Assembly: GCA_020638875.1 (NCBI GenBank)
Contig: JACKHS010000015.1
Coordinates: forward strand, 1-64,000
Origin: Planctomycetota bacterium
GTDB taxonomy: Bacteria > Planctomycetota > UBA1135 > GCA-002686595
Reading direction: 5' to 3'
Length of the DNA: 64,000 nt
Both the position numbers and the translations under genes were made by a program. Under the pieces are notes generated by a model. It was not told where the DNA came from and did no database searches. It worked only from the letters and a program-made list of their open reading frames with translations. The first letter of the stretch is position 1. Each line of letters starts with the position of its first letter. Below, one piece after another: positions 8,259 to 16,872 of this stretch.

Positions 8259-9554
8259 ATGACCCTCCGCACCACGCTCCTCGCCCCCATCCTCCTGGCG
8301 GCCGCGCTCGGCACCTCCCCCACCAGCGCGGCCGCTTTCCTCGCTCCGGCGACGCAGGGCTCCGCCGAGACCCTCACCCAACGCCGCGACGCGTGGCTGG
8401 CGCAGCAGGGCCTGACGCTCGGGAGCAACGCGAACGGCACCTGGATCGGCTACGGCAGCGTCACCCTGGACAGCGCGCCGGGTCCCGCTTGGGGCGCGGC
8501 GCGCCTCGCTGGGTTCGAGCACGCCGAGGCCGAGGCCCGCGCGAGCTTCGTCGAGCTGATGGGCGTGCAGGTGACCACCGAGTCGGTGGCGCGGCTCTTC
8601 CAGGACGACGGCGCCTTCCAGGATCTGCTCGACCCGCACAAGCGCCACGGCGACGCGCTCGCCGGCGTGCTGAAGAAGCTGGGCGAGCTCGAGGGCGAGG
8701 ACCTCGTGCGTGCGCTGGAGCTGCTCGGCCTCGACGCCGAGGCGCTCGCGAAGGCGAGCGAGCCGGAGCGCCGCGTCGCGCTCTCGCAGGGCTTCCAGAG
8801 CCGCGTCGCCACCCGCGCCGCGCGCGCGCTGCGCGGCCTGCGCGTCGCGCAGACGTTCGAGGCGTCGGGCGAGTCCACGCACTCGGTGGGCGTGCTGGTG
8901 AGCTGGAGCGAGCGCAACGCGAAGCTCGCGCAGGTCGTGGTGTCCGGCAAGGGCACGGTGGCCGCGAAGGGCGAGGGCAAGCCGCTCGCCGAGTGGCTGC
9001 CGAGCGACGACGCCGCCCTGCTGCACGACTGGGGCGTACGCGTGTTCCCCGGCCCCGAGGGCGAACCGCTCGTGGTGGCCTTCGGCCAGGCGGTCGTCAA
9101 CTCGAACCCCGGCGACGCGACGCGCGCTCGTGAGCTGCAGCGCCGCACCGCGTTGATGCGCGCCAAGGCCTTCGCCCTGCGCGACCTGACGCAGTTCGTC
9201 AACGCGACGACGCTCGTCGACCAGGTGACGACGCGCGGCGAGTCCTACGAGGCCGCCACGACGCTCTTCCCCGACGGCTTCGTCGACCACGACCCGGGCT
9301 CCAGCTCGCTCGCGAACACGCTCGACCGCACCATCGAGACCCGCGGCCAGGCGGTGATCGTGGGCGGCGAGGAAGTGCGCTCCTGGACCGCGACCCTGCC
9401 GGGCACGGACGTGGAGTTCTGCGGCGTCGTGTACGCCTGGAGCCCCACGCGTGCGCGGCTCGCCTACGACTTCGCCAAGGGCAAGGGCCCCGGCGAAGGC
9501 GGCGAGGGCGCGGGCGAGGAGAAAGAGGGCAACGACTACCCCGTGGACTTCTGA
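8259..9554 (+). CDS. Exported DUF6844-like protein
   Basis: Exported protein of 431 residues. A signal peptide (about 1-26, ending AAAFLA) is followed by a helical and beta-containing globular region. The segment GYGSVTLDSAPGPAWGAARLAGFEHAEAEAR-like start and the later SVGVLVSWSERNAKLAQVV stretch resemble DUF6844 proteins, which occur next to LpoB/CsgG-type genes. I hold this family call loosely. The C-terminus is acidic and glycine-rich, probably disordered. It lies 57 bp after lpoB and 31 bp before the CsgG-like gene and is very likely cotranscribed. Confidence 0.65.
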   Translation: MTLRTTLLAPILLAAALGTSPTSAAAFLAPATQGSAETLTQRRDAWLAQQGLTLGSNANGTWIGYGSVTLDSAPGPAWGAARLAGFEHAEAEARASFVELMGVQVTTESVARLFQDDGAFQDLLDPHKRHGDALAGVLKKLGELEGEDLVRALELLGLDAEALAKASEPERRVALSQGFQSRVATRAARALRGLRVAQTFEASGESTHSVGVLVSWSERNAKLAQVVVSGKGTVAAKGEGKPLAEWLPSDDAALLHDWGVRVFPGPEGEPLVVAFGQAVVNSNPGDATRARELQRRTALMRAKAFALRDLTQFVNATTLVDQVTTRGESYEAATTLFPDGFVDHDPGSSSLANTLDRTIETRGQAVIVGGEEVRSWTATLPGTDVEFCGVVYAWSPTRARLAYDFAKGKGPGEGGEGAGEEKEGNDYPVDF

Positions 9555-9585
9555 TCCCGCGGGCCTTCCGACCGAACGTCCAGCC

Positions 9586-10830
9586 ATGCGACTCCGACTC
9601 CGCCCCGGCGCGCTGCTCGCGCCCTTCGTCCTCGTCCTGCTCGCCACCCTCGGCCTCGCCCAGGAGGTGGTCGTGACCCGCGGCAGCGGCACCAGCCAGC
9701 GCGACGCGGTCAAGCACGCGCTCGCCGAGGCCGTCTGCCAGGTGAACGGCGCCAGCGTCGAGACGCGCTCCAGCTTGCGGCAGGAGGTGCGCGACGTGCT
9801 CGCCGGTATCGAGAGCGAGTTCACGTACAGCGCGGCCGACGACCTCGACGTCGTCACCGCCTCGCGCGGCCACGTGCGCAGCTACGAGGTGATCTCGAGC
9901 GCGCCCAGCGCCGGCGGCACCGAGGTGACCGTGCGCGCCGTCGTGCTGCGCTTCGACCCGGACAACCCGCGGCCCGGCCAGAAGAAGACGGTGGTCGTCG
10001 AGCGCTTCGACGTCGCGGCCGGCGCGCTGCAGCTCCCGGGCGAGGTCGAGGGGGCGCCGGCGCTGCTCTCCTTCCTGCAGGACGGACTGACGACGCGCCT
10101 CGTGCGCTCGCGCAAGTTCACGGTACTCACGCGCAAGAACCTCGCCCCGATCCTGAAGGAACACGGCTTCCTGCGCACCGACGACGTCGAGCCCGGCGAG
10201 CGCGTCAAGCTCGGCCAGCTGCTCGGCGCGGACTACTTGCTCGCGGGGCGCGTGGACTACCTGGCCGTGCGCACGGATCGCCAGACGGTCAAGCTGACCG
10301 GCTACGTGATCGAGAGCAAGCACGCCGAGGTGCGCCTGACGCTCACCGTCTACAACGTGGGCAGCGGCGCGATCGAGTGGGAGGACTCCGTCACGCGCAG
10401 CTTCGACTGGGACGGCGACGAGCTGAAGCGCGACGCCGCGCTGCGCGACGACGGCGCGATCGCGCGCTCGCTGCTCGAACTCTCCAGCGAGGAACTCGGC
10501 GGCGACTTCCTCAAGCGCACCTTCCCCCCGCGCGTCATGCTCGTCGACACCGAGCGCCCGCTGAAGCCCGTCTTCTACCTCAACGCCGGCGACGCGCTCG
10601 TGCGCGTGGGCGAGGAGTTCGACCTCGTGCGGCCCGGCGAGCAGCTCGTCGATCCCGACACCGGCGACGTCTTGGGTGCGATGCAGACGCGGCTGGGGCG
10701 CGTGGTGGTCGTGGAGGTCACGCCCAAGCTCTCGAAGGCGCGCTTCGTGGACCCGAGCGACGAGCTGCTCGAGCGGGTCAACGCGGCGGGCTTCGACGCC
10801 TCCGGCCTGGTCTGCCTGCCCGCGAAGTGA
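9586..10830 (+). CDS. CsgG-like exported protein
   Basis: Exported protein of 414 residues with a signal peptide (about 1-25, cleavage after GLA). Residues 30-130 look like an LPP20-type domain (GSGTSQRDAVKHALAEAV), and about 140-330 resemble the periplasmic part of CsgG: VVVERFDVAAGALQLPG, FLQDGLTTRLVRSRKFTVL, LLGADYLLAGRVDYLAV. It has no lipobox, unlike CsgG itself, and I see no transmembrane barrel segment, so a curli pore is unlikely. It is more likely a periplasmic partner of the LpoB-like system. Last gene of the operon; an inverted repeat follows at 10867-10899. Confidence 0.75.
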   Translation: MRLRLRPGALLAPFVLVLLATLGLAQEVVVTRGSGTSQRDAVKHALAEAVCQVNGASVETRSSLRQEVRDVLAGIESEFTYSAADDLDVVTASRGHVRSYEVISSAPSAGGTEVTVRAVVLRFDPDNPRPGQKKTVVVERFDVAAGALQLPGEVEGAPALLSFLQDGLTTRLVRSRKFTVLTRKNLAPILKEHGFLRTDDVEPGERVKLGQLLGADYLLAGRVDYLAVRTDRQTVKLTGYVIESKHAEVRLTLTVYNVGSGAIEWEDSVTRSFDWDGDELKRDAALRDDGAIARSLLELSSEELGGDFLKRTFPPRVMLVDTERPLKPVFYLNAGDALVRVGEEFDLVRPGEQLVDPDTGDVLGAMQTRLGRVVVVEVTPKLSKARFVDPSDELLERVNAAGFDASGLVCLPAK

Positions 10831-10866
10831 CGGCGCGCCGCCGCGGCGCGGCCCGCCCGACCGAGG

Positions 10867-10899
10867 AGAGCCCGTGGCGCCCGCCGGCGCGCGGGCTCT
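10867..10899. terminator. Possible bidirectional hairpin terminator
   Basis: Inverted repeat AGAGCCCG / CGGGCTCT with a 17-base GC-rich loop, between the convergent CsgG-like gene and a small membrane protein gene. There is only a short TT after the stem, so intrinsic termination is uncertain. Confidence 0.4.
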
Positions 10900-10924
10900 T
10901 CGCGTAGGCGACGGCCGTGGCCGC

Positions 10925-11140
10925 TCAGCGCTCAGCGTGGTCCGCGTGGCGTTCGTGGCGCGCGAGCCCCCACACGATCGCGCCGAGCGCGACCAGCGTG
11001 GCCCACATGCCGGCGCGGTGGCCGAACTGCAGCGAGACGACCACGCCCAGGGGCACGAGCCAGCCGCCGAGGAAGGTCAGCATCTCGCGCGAGGGGCGCG
11101 GTGCCCGCGGCGGGCTCGGAGGCGTGGGCTCGGCGGCCAT
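10925..11140 (-). CDS. Small membrane protein (71 aa)
   Basis: Seventy-one residues with a proline-rich N-terminus (PTPPSPPRAPRPSRE) and two hydrophobic helices (about 27-42 and 47-61), ending in a histidine-rich tail. The composition resembles small AtpZ/AtpI-like or generic DUF membrane proteins, but I cannot assign a family. Start is taken at ATG 11140; an upstream in-frame ATG at 11218 would only add an unlikely arginine-rich leader. Convergent to the CsgG-like gene and divergent from the lipoprotein at 11242. Confidence 0.55.
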   Translation of the reverse strand: MAAEPTPPSPPRAPRPSREMLTFLGGWLVPLGVVVSLQFGHRAGMWATLVALGAIVWGLARHERHADHAER

Positions 11141-11241
11141 GCCTGCGTTTTCGGACGCAGCGGGCGAGAACTCAAGAGGCAGCCGGGCGGGCGTCGCGCG
11201 CCGGCCCTTGCACCGCACTCCGCGGCCACGACAATCCTCGC

Positions 11242-12783
11242 ATGCTCGCCGAGGCCACCCCCACCGCGTTCCGTCGACGCTGCGCCGGCGCGTTGCTGTC
11301 GGCGCTGGCCTGGCTGCTCCCGGCCTGCGCCGGCCCCGGCGCGGAGCAGCACCTCGCGCCCTTCTACACTCACGTCTCGCGCGCCGGCGGCGGGGTCGAG
11401 CACGAGGCGCTCGCGGGCGCGGTGACGGCGCGCCGCGACGCGCTGGACGGGCCCTTCACGCGCTGGGGCCTGCGTCCGCTGTTCCTGCACTACCCCTACC
11501 GCGACGAGCGCTCGCAGACGCAGTTCCTGTACCCGCTCGGCCGCGTGGTGCGCGGCGGGGGCGAGTTCAAGTGGTGGCTGCTGCCCATCGCCGACTACCG
11601 GCGCGAGCAGACCGAGGAGGGCCGCAAGTGGAGCTTCCTGTCGCTCCCCGGCCTGTACTTCGCGCGCTTCCCCGACGGGCGGCGCACGTCGGCCTGGTTC
11701 CCGGTGGGCGGGCACGTCGAGGAGCTCCTGACCTGGGACGAGCTCGACTTCGCGCTCTGGCCGCTGTGGATGCGCAGCGCTCGCCAAGGGCGCGTCACCA
11801 ACCACGTGCTCTTCCCGGTGCTGGCCTGGACCTCCGCGCCCGACGGCGGCGGCTGGCGCGTGTGGCCGCTGGCCGGTCGCTCGTGGGTCGACGATCGCTA
11901 CGACCGGCGCTGGGCCCTGTGGCCGGTGCTGAACTACCACCGCGAGAACCTCAAGGCCGACCCGCAGCAACAGCAGACACGCTGGACGATCTTCCCGCTC
12001 TACGCGCAGACGACGCAGGCGAGCTACAAGGCGACGACGGTGCTGTGGCCGTTCTTCGGCTACGCGCGCGACACGAAGACGGGCTTCTGGGCGTGGGACG
12101 GGCCGTGGCCGCTCGTGCGCATCCAGCGCGCGGGCGAGAAGGACCTCCTGCCCGTGCCGGTCAACCCCGGCAAGGTCGAGCGCACGCGCTTCTGGCCGTT
12201 CTGGTCGCGCTACGAGGGCGACGGTCTGGTCTCGAGCTGGTACGCCTGGCCGATCGTCAACGTGCGCCACGAGTCCTCGATGCTGGCCGAACGCGACGGG
12301 CTGATGATCCTCCCCTTCTGGCAGTCGTTCGACCGCCTCGACGCCGCGGGGGGCGGGCTGGCCTACGAGAAGCTCTGGCCGCTCTACCAGTACGAACGCG
12401 AGGTCGACGCCGAGGGAGCGGAGGTGCGCCGCTACATGTTCCCGCAGCTCCTGCCGCTCTGGCGCTGGCCGGACCTCGACGCGCACTATTCCTGGCTGTA
12501 CGAGCTGTACGCCGCGGAGCTCGGCACCGACGTGTCGCACGAACGCGCGCTGTTCGGGCTGTGGCGCCGCGAGGTCGACGCGGGCGAGGACCGCGTCTAC
12601 GTCTCCGGCCTCTGGTCGCGGCGGCGCTACCAGAGCGAAGGCGCGCGCGTGAGCGAGCATTCGCTCCTGTTTGGCCTCGTGCGCTGGCGTAGCTCGAGCG
12701 CCGATGGTCTATCCTTCTTGCGCCCCGCCTTCCCCGGTCCCGGCTGGCCGCTGGAACGCGTGCGCGGGGAGGACCACGAATGA
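11242..12783 (+). CDS. Tryptophan-rich lipoprotein coupled to the Mla transporter genes
   Basis: Lipoprotein of 513 residues with signal peptide and lipobox LPAC (Cys29). The mature protein is built of recurring strands with W-P-hydrophobic motifs spaced at roughly 30-60 residues (such as FALWPLWMRS, WRVWPLAGR, WALWPVLNYH, TTVLWPFFGYA, TRFWPFWSRY, KLWPLYQYE), which suggests a beta-propeller or beta-barrel-like repeat structure. No known domain is recognised. Its stop overlaps the start of the MlaE-like permease by four bases (ATGA), so it belongs to the lipid transporter operon; an outer-membrane role in lipid trafficking is a reasonable inference. The start at 11242 precedes the signal peptide. 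Confidence 0.75.
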   Translation: MLAEATPTAFRRRCAGALLSALAWLLPACAGPGAEQHLAPFYTHVSRAGGGVEHEALAGAVTARRDALDGPFTRWGLRPLFLHYPYRDERSQTQFLYPLGRVVRGGGEFKWWLLPIADYRREQTEEGRKWSFLSLPGLYFARFPDGRRTSAWFPVGGHVEELLTWDELDFALWPLWMRSARQGRVTNHVLFPVLAWTSAPDGGGWRVWPLAGRSWVDDRYDRRWALWPVLNYHRENLKADPQQQQTRWTIFPLYAQTTQASYKATTVLWPFFGYARDTKTGFWAWDGPWPLVRIQRAGEKDLLPVPVNPGKVERTRFWPFWSRYEGDGLVSSWYAWPIVNVRHESSMLAERDGLMILPFWQSFDRLDAAGGGLAYEKLWPLYQYEREVDAEGAEVRRYMFPQLLPLWRWPDLDAHYSWLYELYAAELGTDVSHERALFGLWRREVDAGEDRVYVSGLWSRRRYQSEGARVSEHSLLFGLVRWRSSSADGLSFLRPAFPGPGWPLERVRGEDHE

Positions 12784-13565
12784 CCCCCGTGCACCTCGTC
12801 CGCAGCTTCCTCGAGGACTCCGGCTACCGCCTGGACCTCTTCTGGCAGACGCTCCGCCGCCTGCCGAGCATCGTCGCGCGGCGCCGCCTGATCGCCGATC
12901 AGATGGTGACGTTGGGCGTGCACGTGCTGCACGTGGTGCTGGTCGTCGGCCTGTTCATGGGCATGATCGTGTCCCTGCAGACGGGCATCGAGCTCTCGCG
13001 CATCGGCCAGCAGGACCAGATCGGGACGATCGTGTCGCTCAGCATGGCGCGCGAGATGGGCCCGTTCATCACGGCGACGATCCTGGCCGCGACGGCCGGC
13101 AGCTCGATCGCGGCGGAGCTCGGCACCATGGCGGTCAGCGAGGAGTTGGCCGCACTCGAGGTGCTCTCGATCGACCGCCACAAGCTGCTGGTGCTGCCGC
13201 GCATCGTCGCGCTCGCGGTGATGTGCCCGGCGTTGACGATCTTCTGCGACTCGATCGGCATCGTGGGCGGCGGCTTCGTGGCGAACTCGCAGCTGCAGGT
13301 CGGCTGGCAGCTCTACAACGAGACGGCGATCGACGCCCTGCGGCCGGTCAAGGGCCTGCTCGACCTGCCCTACGACGTCTACGCCGGCCTGTTCAAGGCC
13401 TTCGTCTTCGGCCTCATCATCGCCGTCATCTCGTGCAGCCAGGGTCTCCAGGCGCGCGGCGGCGCGCTCGGCGTCGGCCACGCGACGCGCGGCGCGGTGC
13501 GCGACTCGATCATCGCCGTGATCATCGCGAACTACTTCATGACCTACTTCCTCTACGAGTTCTGA
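12780..13565 (+). CDS. mlaE: MlaE-family ABC lipid transporter permease
   Basis: Permease subunit (261 residues) of an MCE/Mla-type ABC transporter that moves phospholipids between inner and outer membranes. Several transmembrane segments are present (around 40-65, 75-100, 145-175, 200-225, 240-258), and the conserved MlaE region reads AELGTMAVSEELAALEVL (about 117-134). Coupled to the preceding lipoprotein gene by a four-base overlap and followed 4 bp later by the ATPase gene. The order permease-ATPase-MCE protein is the standard minimal set; MlaB and MlaC equivalents are not in the window. Confidence 0.92.
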   Translation: MTPVHLVRSFLEDSGYRLDLFWQTLRRLPSIVARRRLIADQMVTLGVHVLHVVLVVGLFMGMIVSLQTGIELSRIGQQDQIGTIVSLSMAREMGPFITATILAATAGSSIAAELGTMAVSEELAALEVLSIDRHKLLVLPRIVALAVMCPALTIFCDSIGIVGGGFVANSQLQVGWQLYNETAIDALRPVKGLLDLPYDVYAGLFKAFVFGLIIAVISCSQGLQARGGALGVGHATRGAVRDSIIAVIIANYFMTYFLYEF

Positions 13566-13569
13566 CCCC

Positions 13570-14322
13570 GTGGACGGCGAGCCGGTCATTCGCTTCGACG
13601 ACGTGTACAAGCGCTTCGGCGCGCAGGAGGTCCTGCGCGGCCTGACGTTCGAGGTGGAGCGCGGCCGGACGCTCGCGATCATGGGGGCTTCCGGGTCGGG
13701 CAAGTCCGTGACGCTGCGCAACATCATCGGCCTCGTGAGCCCGGACCGGGGCCGCGTGGCCGTCGACGGTCAAGTCGTCGCGGACCTGAAGCCCAAAGCG
13801 CTGGCCGCGCTACGCCGCCGCATGGGCTACGTCTTCCAGGAGGGCGCGTTGATCAACTGGCTCAGCGTCGGCGAGAACGTCGCGCTGCCCCTGCGCGAGA
13901 ACACCGACCTCCCCGACGCGGAGATCCGCGCGCGCGCCCAGCACAAGCTCGAGCTCGTGCGCATCCCCGACTCGTGGGACAAGCTGCCCGGGCAGATCTC
14001 GGGCGGCATGAAGAAGCGCGTGGGGCTCGCGCGCGCGCTGGTCACCGACCCCGAGATCATCCTCTACGACGAGCCCAACGCCGGCCTCGACCCCGAGATC
14101 GCGCGCTCGATCAACGCCACGATCCGCGAGCTCTCCGACTCGCTCGACGTGACGTCGGTCGTCGTCGAGCACCGCATCGACTGCGTCCGCACGGTCGCCG
14201 ACGAGGTGCTCTTCCTGCACGAAGGGCGGGCGCTGCTCCAGGCGCCGCCCGACGAGTTCTTCCGCTCCGAACACCCGCGGCTGCGACAGTTCCTCGGCCC
14301 CGAAGCGCTCCCCGCGCGCTAG
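13570..14322 (+). CDS. mlaF: MlaF-family ABC transporter ATPase
   Basis: ATP-binding subunit (250 residues) of the lipid transporter. Walker A is GASGSGKS (39-46), the ABC signature is SGGMKKR (144-150), typical of MlaF, and Walker B is IILYDEP (163-169), with the H-loop region VVVEHR further on. Start is GTG at 13570, directly after the permease stop. The next gene starts 7 bp after its stop with another GTG, indicating tight cotranscription. Confidence 0.94.
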   Translation: MDGEPVIRFDDVYKRFGAQEVLRGLTFEVERGRTLAIMGASGSGKSVTLRNIIGLVSPDRGRVAVDGQVVADLKPKALAALRRRMGYVFQEGALINWLSVGENVALPLRENTDLPDAEIRARAQHKLELVRIPDSWDKLPGQISGGMKKRVGLARALVTDPEIILYDEPNAGLDPEIARSINATIRELSDSLDVTSVVVEHRIDCVRTVADEVLFLHEGRALLQAPPDEFFRSEHPRLRQFLGPEALPAR

Positions 14323-14329
14323 ACCTCCG

Positions 14330-15517
14330 GTGAACACCTCCCATCACTTCCTGCTCGGCCTGCTGGTCGTCGGCGCGCTGACGATCCTCGGCTACTTCAC
14401 GCTGTTCCTCTCCGACTTCACGATGCTCGGCGAGGTGCAGCACATGACGATCCACTTCCCGGACGCCAACGGCCTGCGCGAGGGCGACTCGGTGCTCGTG
14501 GCGGGCGTGCGCTGGGGCAAGGTCTCGACGATCGCCTACGACCCCACGACGGACGACCCCGCGCGTCGCATCACGGTGATGGTCACGCTGGACGAGCCGG
14601 TCGTCCTGCACCAGGACCACAGCATCCTGATCGCCGACGCGACCGTGCTGGGCGGCAAGAACCTCACCATAGATCCCGGCAGCGTGGACGCGCCCGCGGT
14701 GTCCGTCGACACGGTGCTCTTCGGTCAGGTGCGCGGCAACGTGATGCAACAGCTCGAGGAGTTGCTCGCCGCCAACGAGCAGTCGGTCACCGAGACGTTG
14801 GGCTCGCTGCACGACCTGGTGCAGGGGGTGCGCGACGGCCGCGGCACCATGGGGCGTCTCTTCACCGACGACGAGCTCGCCAGCGAGATGGACCGCGCGG
14901 TGCGCGGCGCAGCGGAGGCGGCCGACAACCTTCGCGCGATCACCGCCAAGCTCGAGGCCGGCGAGGGCACGCTCGGCCAGCTCCTGATGAAGGACGAGCT
15001 CTACCAGGACCTCAAGAGCATCGGCGAGAGCCTCACGACGCTGCTCGACGACGCGAACGCCACGCTCGCGGACGCGCGCGCCGGCAAGGGCCTCGCCGGC
15101 GCACTCCTCTCCGACGAGGAGCTCTCGCAGAACATCAAGGACGGCGTGCGCGACCTGAAGCAGATCATCGAGCGGACCAACAAGGGCGAGAACACCCTCG
15201 GGCACCTCCTGACCGACAAGAAGATCGCCATGGACATCGAGACGGTCATGGACCGCCTCGCCAACGGCCAGGGCACGCTCGGCCGGCTGTTCGCCGAGGA
15301 CGAGATCTACGAGGACGTGCGCCAGACCGCCAGCGACCTGCGCGACATCATCGCGCAGGTGCGCGACGGCCGCGGCACGGTGGGCAAGCTCCTCATGGAG
15401 GAGGGCCTCTACACCGAGCTGCTCAAGGCCGTCGGCCTGCTCACGCGCTCGCTCGAGGAGTACCGCGAGGCGGCGCCGATCTCGACGATGACGAGCGTGA
15501 TCTTCGGCGCGTTCTGA
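14330..15517 (+). CDS. mlaD: MlaD-family MCE-domain lipid-binding protein
   Basis: MCE protein of 395 residues, anchored by one N-terminal transmembrane helix (about 6-28) with the MCE domain following (roughly 35-125: HFPDANGLREGDSVLVAGVRW). The rest is a long helical tail containing repeated units of the form GEGTLGQLLMKDELY / GQGTLGRLFAEDEIY / GRGTVGKLLMEEGLY, as in long-tailed MCE proteins that form tunnels or needles for lipid passage. MlaD of E. coli has a short tail (183 residues), so this is the long type. GTG start. Confidence 0.9.
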   Translation: MNTSHHFLLGLLVVGALTILGYFTLFLSDFTMLGEVQHMTIHFPDANGLREGDSVLVAGVRWGKVSTIAYDPTTDDPARRITVMVTLDEPVVLHQDHSILIADATVLGGKNLTIDPGSVDAPAVSVDTVLFGQVRGNVMQQLEELLAANEQSVTETLGSLHDLVQGVRDGRGTMGRLFTDDELASEMDRAVRGAAEAADNLRAITAKLEAGEGTLGQLLMKDELYQDLKSIGESLTTLLDDANATLADARAGKGLAGALLSDEELSQNIKDGVRDLKQIIERTNKGENTLGHLLTDKKIAMDIETVMDRLANGQGTLGRLFAEDEIYEDVRQTASDLRDIIAQVRDGRGTVGKLLMEEGLYTELLKAVGLLTRSLEEYREAAPISTMTSVIFGAF

Positions 15518-15523
15518 CGCGCC

Positions 15524-16507
15524 TCAGCGGTCCACCAGGTTCGCCAGCGACTCGGGGTAGCGCGCGCCCTGGACCTCGATCGCGTCGAGGCCCGCGGTGA
15601 GGCGCGCGAGGTCGTCCGCGCCGAGCTCGAGCGCGGCGGCCGCGACGTTCTCCCGCAGGCGGTGGACGCGCGTCGTGCCGGGGATCGGCACGATCCAAGG
15701 CTGTCGGGCGAGGAGCCAGGCGAGTGCGACCTGCGCCGGCGTCGCCTCCGTCTCGGCGGCCAAGCCCTCGACGAGCTCGACGAGCGCGCGGTTGTGCCTG
15801 CGCGCCGCGGGCGCGAAGCGCGGCAGCCCGTTGCGGAAGTCACCCTCGGCGAAGGTCGTCGTCTCGTCGATCTTGCCCGTCAGGAACCCGCGGCCGAGCG
15901 GGCTGAAGGGCACGAAGCCGATGCCGAGCTCCGCGCACAGCGGCAGCACCTCGCGCTCGGGCTCGCGCCACCACAGCGAGTACTCGCTCTGCACGACGTC
16001 GACGGGCAGCACCGCGTGCGCGCGTCGGATCGTGTCCGGTCCGGCTTCCGAGAGCCCGAAGCGCGCCACCTTGCCCTCCTCCACGAGCGCCCTGACGGTG
16101 CCCGCCACGTCCTCGATCGGCACCGCAGGGTCGACGCGGTGCTGGTAGAAGAGGTCGAGCCGGTCGCGCTGCAGCCGGCGCAGCGAGGCCTCGGCCACCG
16201 CGCGGATGCGCTCCGGCCGACTGTCGAGCCCCGCGGCCGGCGAGCCGTCGCGGAAGCCGAACTTGGTCGCGATCACGACCTCGTCGCGCACCGGCGCGAG
16301 CGCGCGACCGACGAGCTCCTCGTTCGAGAACGGCCCGTAGGCCTCGGCCGTGTCGAAGAAGGTGACGCCGAACGCGTGCGCCTCGCGCAGCAACGCGATC
16401 GCGCCATCCTCGGGCAGGAAGTGGCTGTAGCCGAAGTCGAGCCCCATGCAGCCGTACCCGATGGCCGAGACCTCGGGGCCGCGCTGCCCAAGTCGCCGTG
16501 TCTGCAT
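15524..16507 (-). CDS. Aldo/keto reductase
   Basis: NADPH-dependent oxidoreductase of 327 residues, with the catalytic tetrad visible: Asp52 in FDTAEAYG, Tyr57, Lys82 in TKFG and His123 in YQHRVD. The C-terminal NADP-binding loop IPGTTRVHRLRENV is intact. Sequence resembles the AKR12/YakC-like group acting on small aldehydes; the natural substrate is unknown. Convergent with the MlaD-like gene with only 6 bp between them. Confidence 0.92.
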   Translation of the reverse strand: MQTRRLGQRGPEVSAIGYGCMGLDFGYSHFLPEDGAIALLREAHAFGVTFFDTAEAYGPFSNEELVGRALAPVRDEVVIATKFGFRDGSPAAGLDSRPERIRAVAEASLRRLQRDRLDLFYQHRVDPAVPIEDVAGTVRALVEEGKVARFGLSEAGPDTIRRAHAVLPVDVVQSEYSLWWREPEREVLPLCAELGIGFVPFSPLGRGFLTGKIDETTTFAEGDFRNGLPRFAPAARRHNRALVELVEGLAAETEATPAQVALAWLLARQPWIVPIPGTTRVHRLRENVAAAALELGADDLARLTAGLDAIEVQGARYPESLANLVDR

Positions 16508-16872
16508 CCGTCTGTCTCCGTGGAGTCGGGGGGTCGCGCGCCGCTCGACGCGACGCGCATGAGCGCCTGCCTACGCGCTCCCGCGGACAGCGGTGGGTCG
16601 GATCCGGGGGAACTCGCCGGCGCTCGCGAGACGGCCGCCCGCCCGGGCCTCCGCAGCACGTCGCCGACAGGCGCCTCGCCCGGACGCTTCATGAACGCGC
16701 ACGCCAGCCTTCGCATCCGGCCGGCGTTGCCGACCGCTCGGCCCCGGGCGACACTTCGCGGCTCCTGACGTCCACGACGACCCGTGCAGGGTCGGTGCGT
16801 CGCCAGGAGCCGCGAAGCACCAGCAGGGACCGAGGTGCTGTGCCTGGCGCACGCCTTCCTGAGTCGACCGGG
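16508..16872. other. Gene-free interval with one long nested stem-loop
   Basis: No supported ORF. The only structure is the inverted repeat at 16754-16817; the rest is featureless GC-rich sequence between two minus-strand genes. Confidence 0.6.
16754..16817. repeat. Nested stem-loop
   Basis: Outer arms CTTCGCGGCTCCTG (16754-16767) and CAGGAGCCGCGAAG (16804-16817) are perfect 14-bp complements. Inside, CGACCC / GGGTCG (16778-16794) forms a second hairpin with a 5-base loop. It may be a terminator for the ribE message or an isolated palindromic element; no poly-T follows the outer stem on either strand. Confidence 0.75.
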
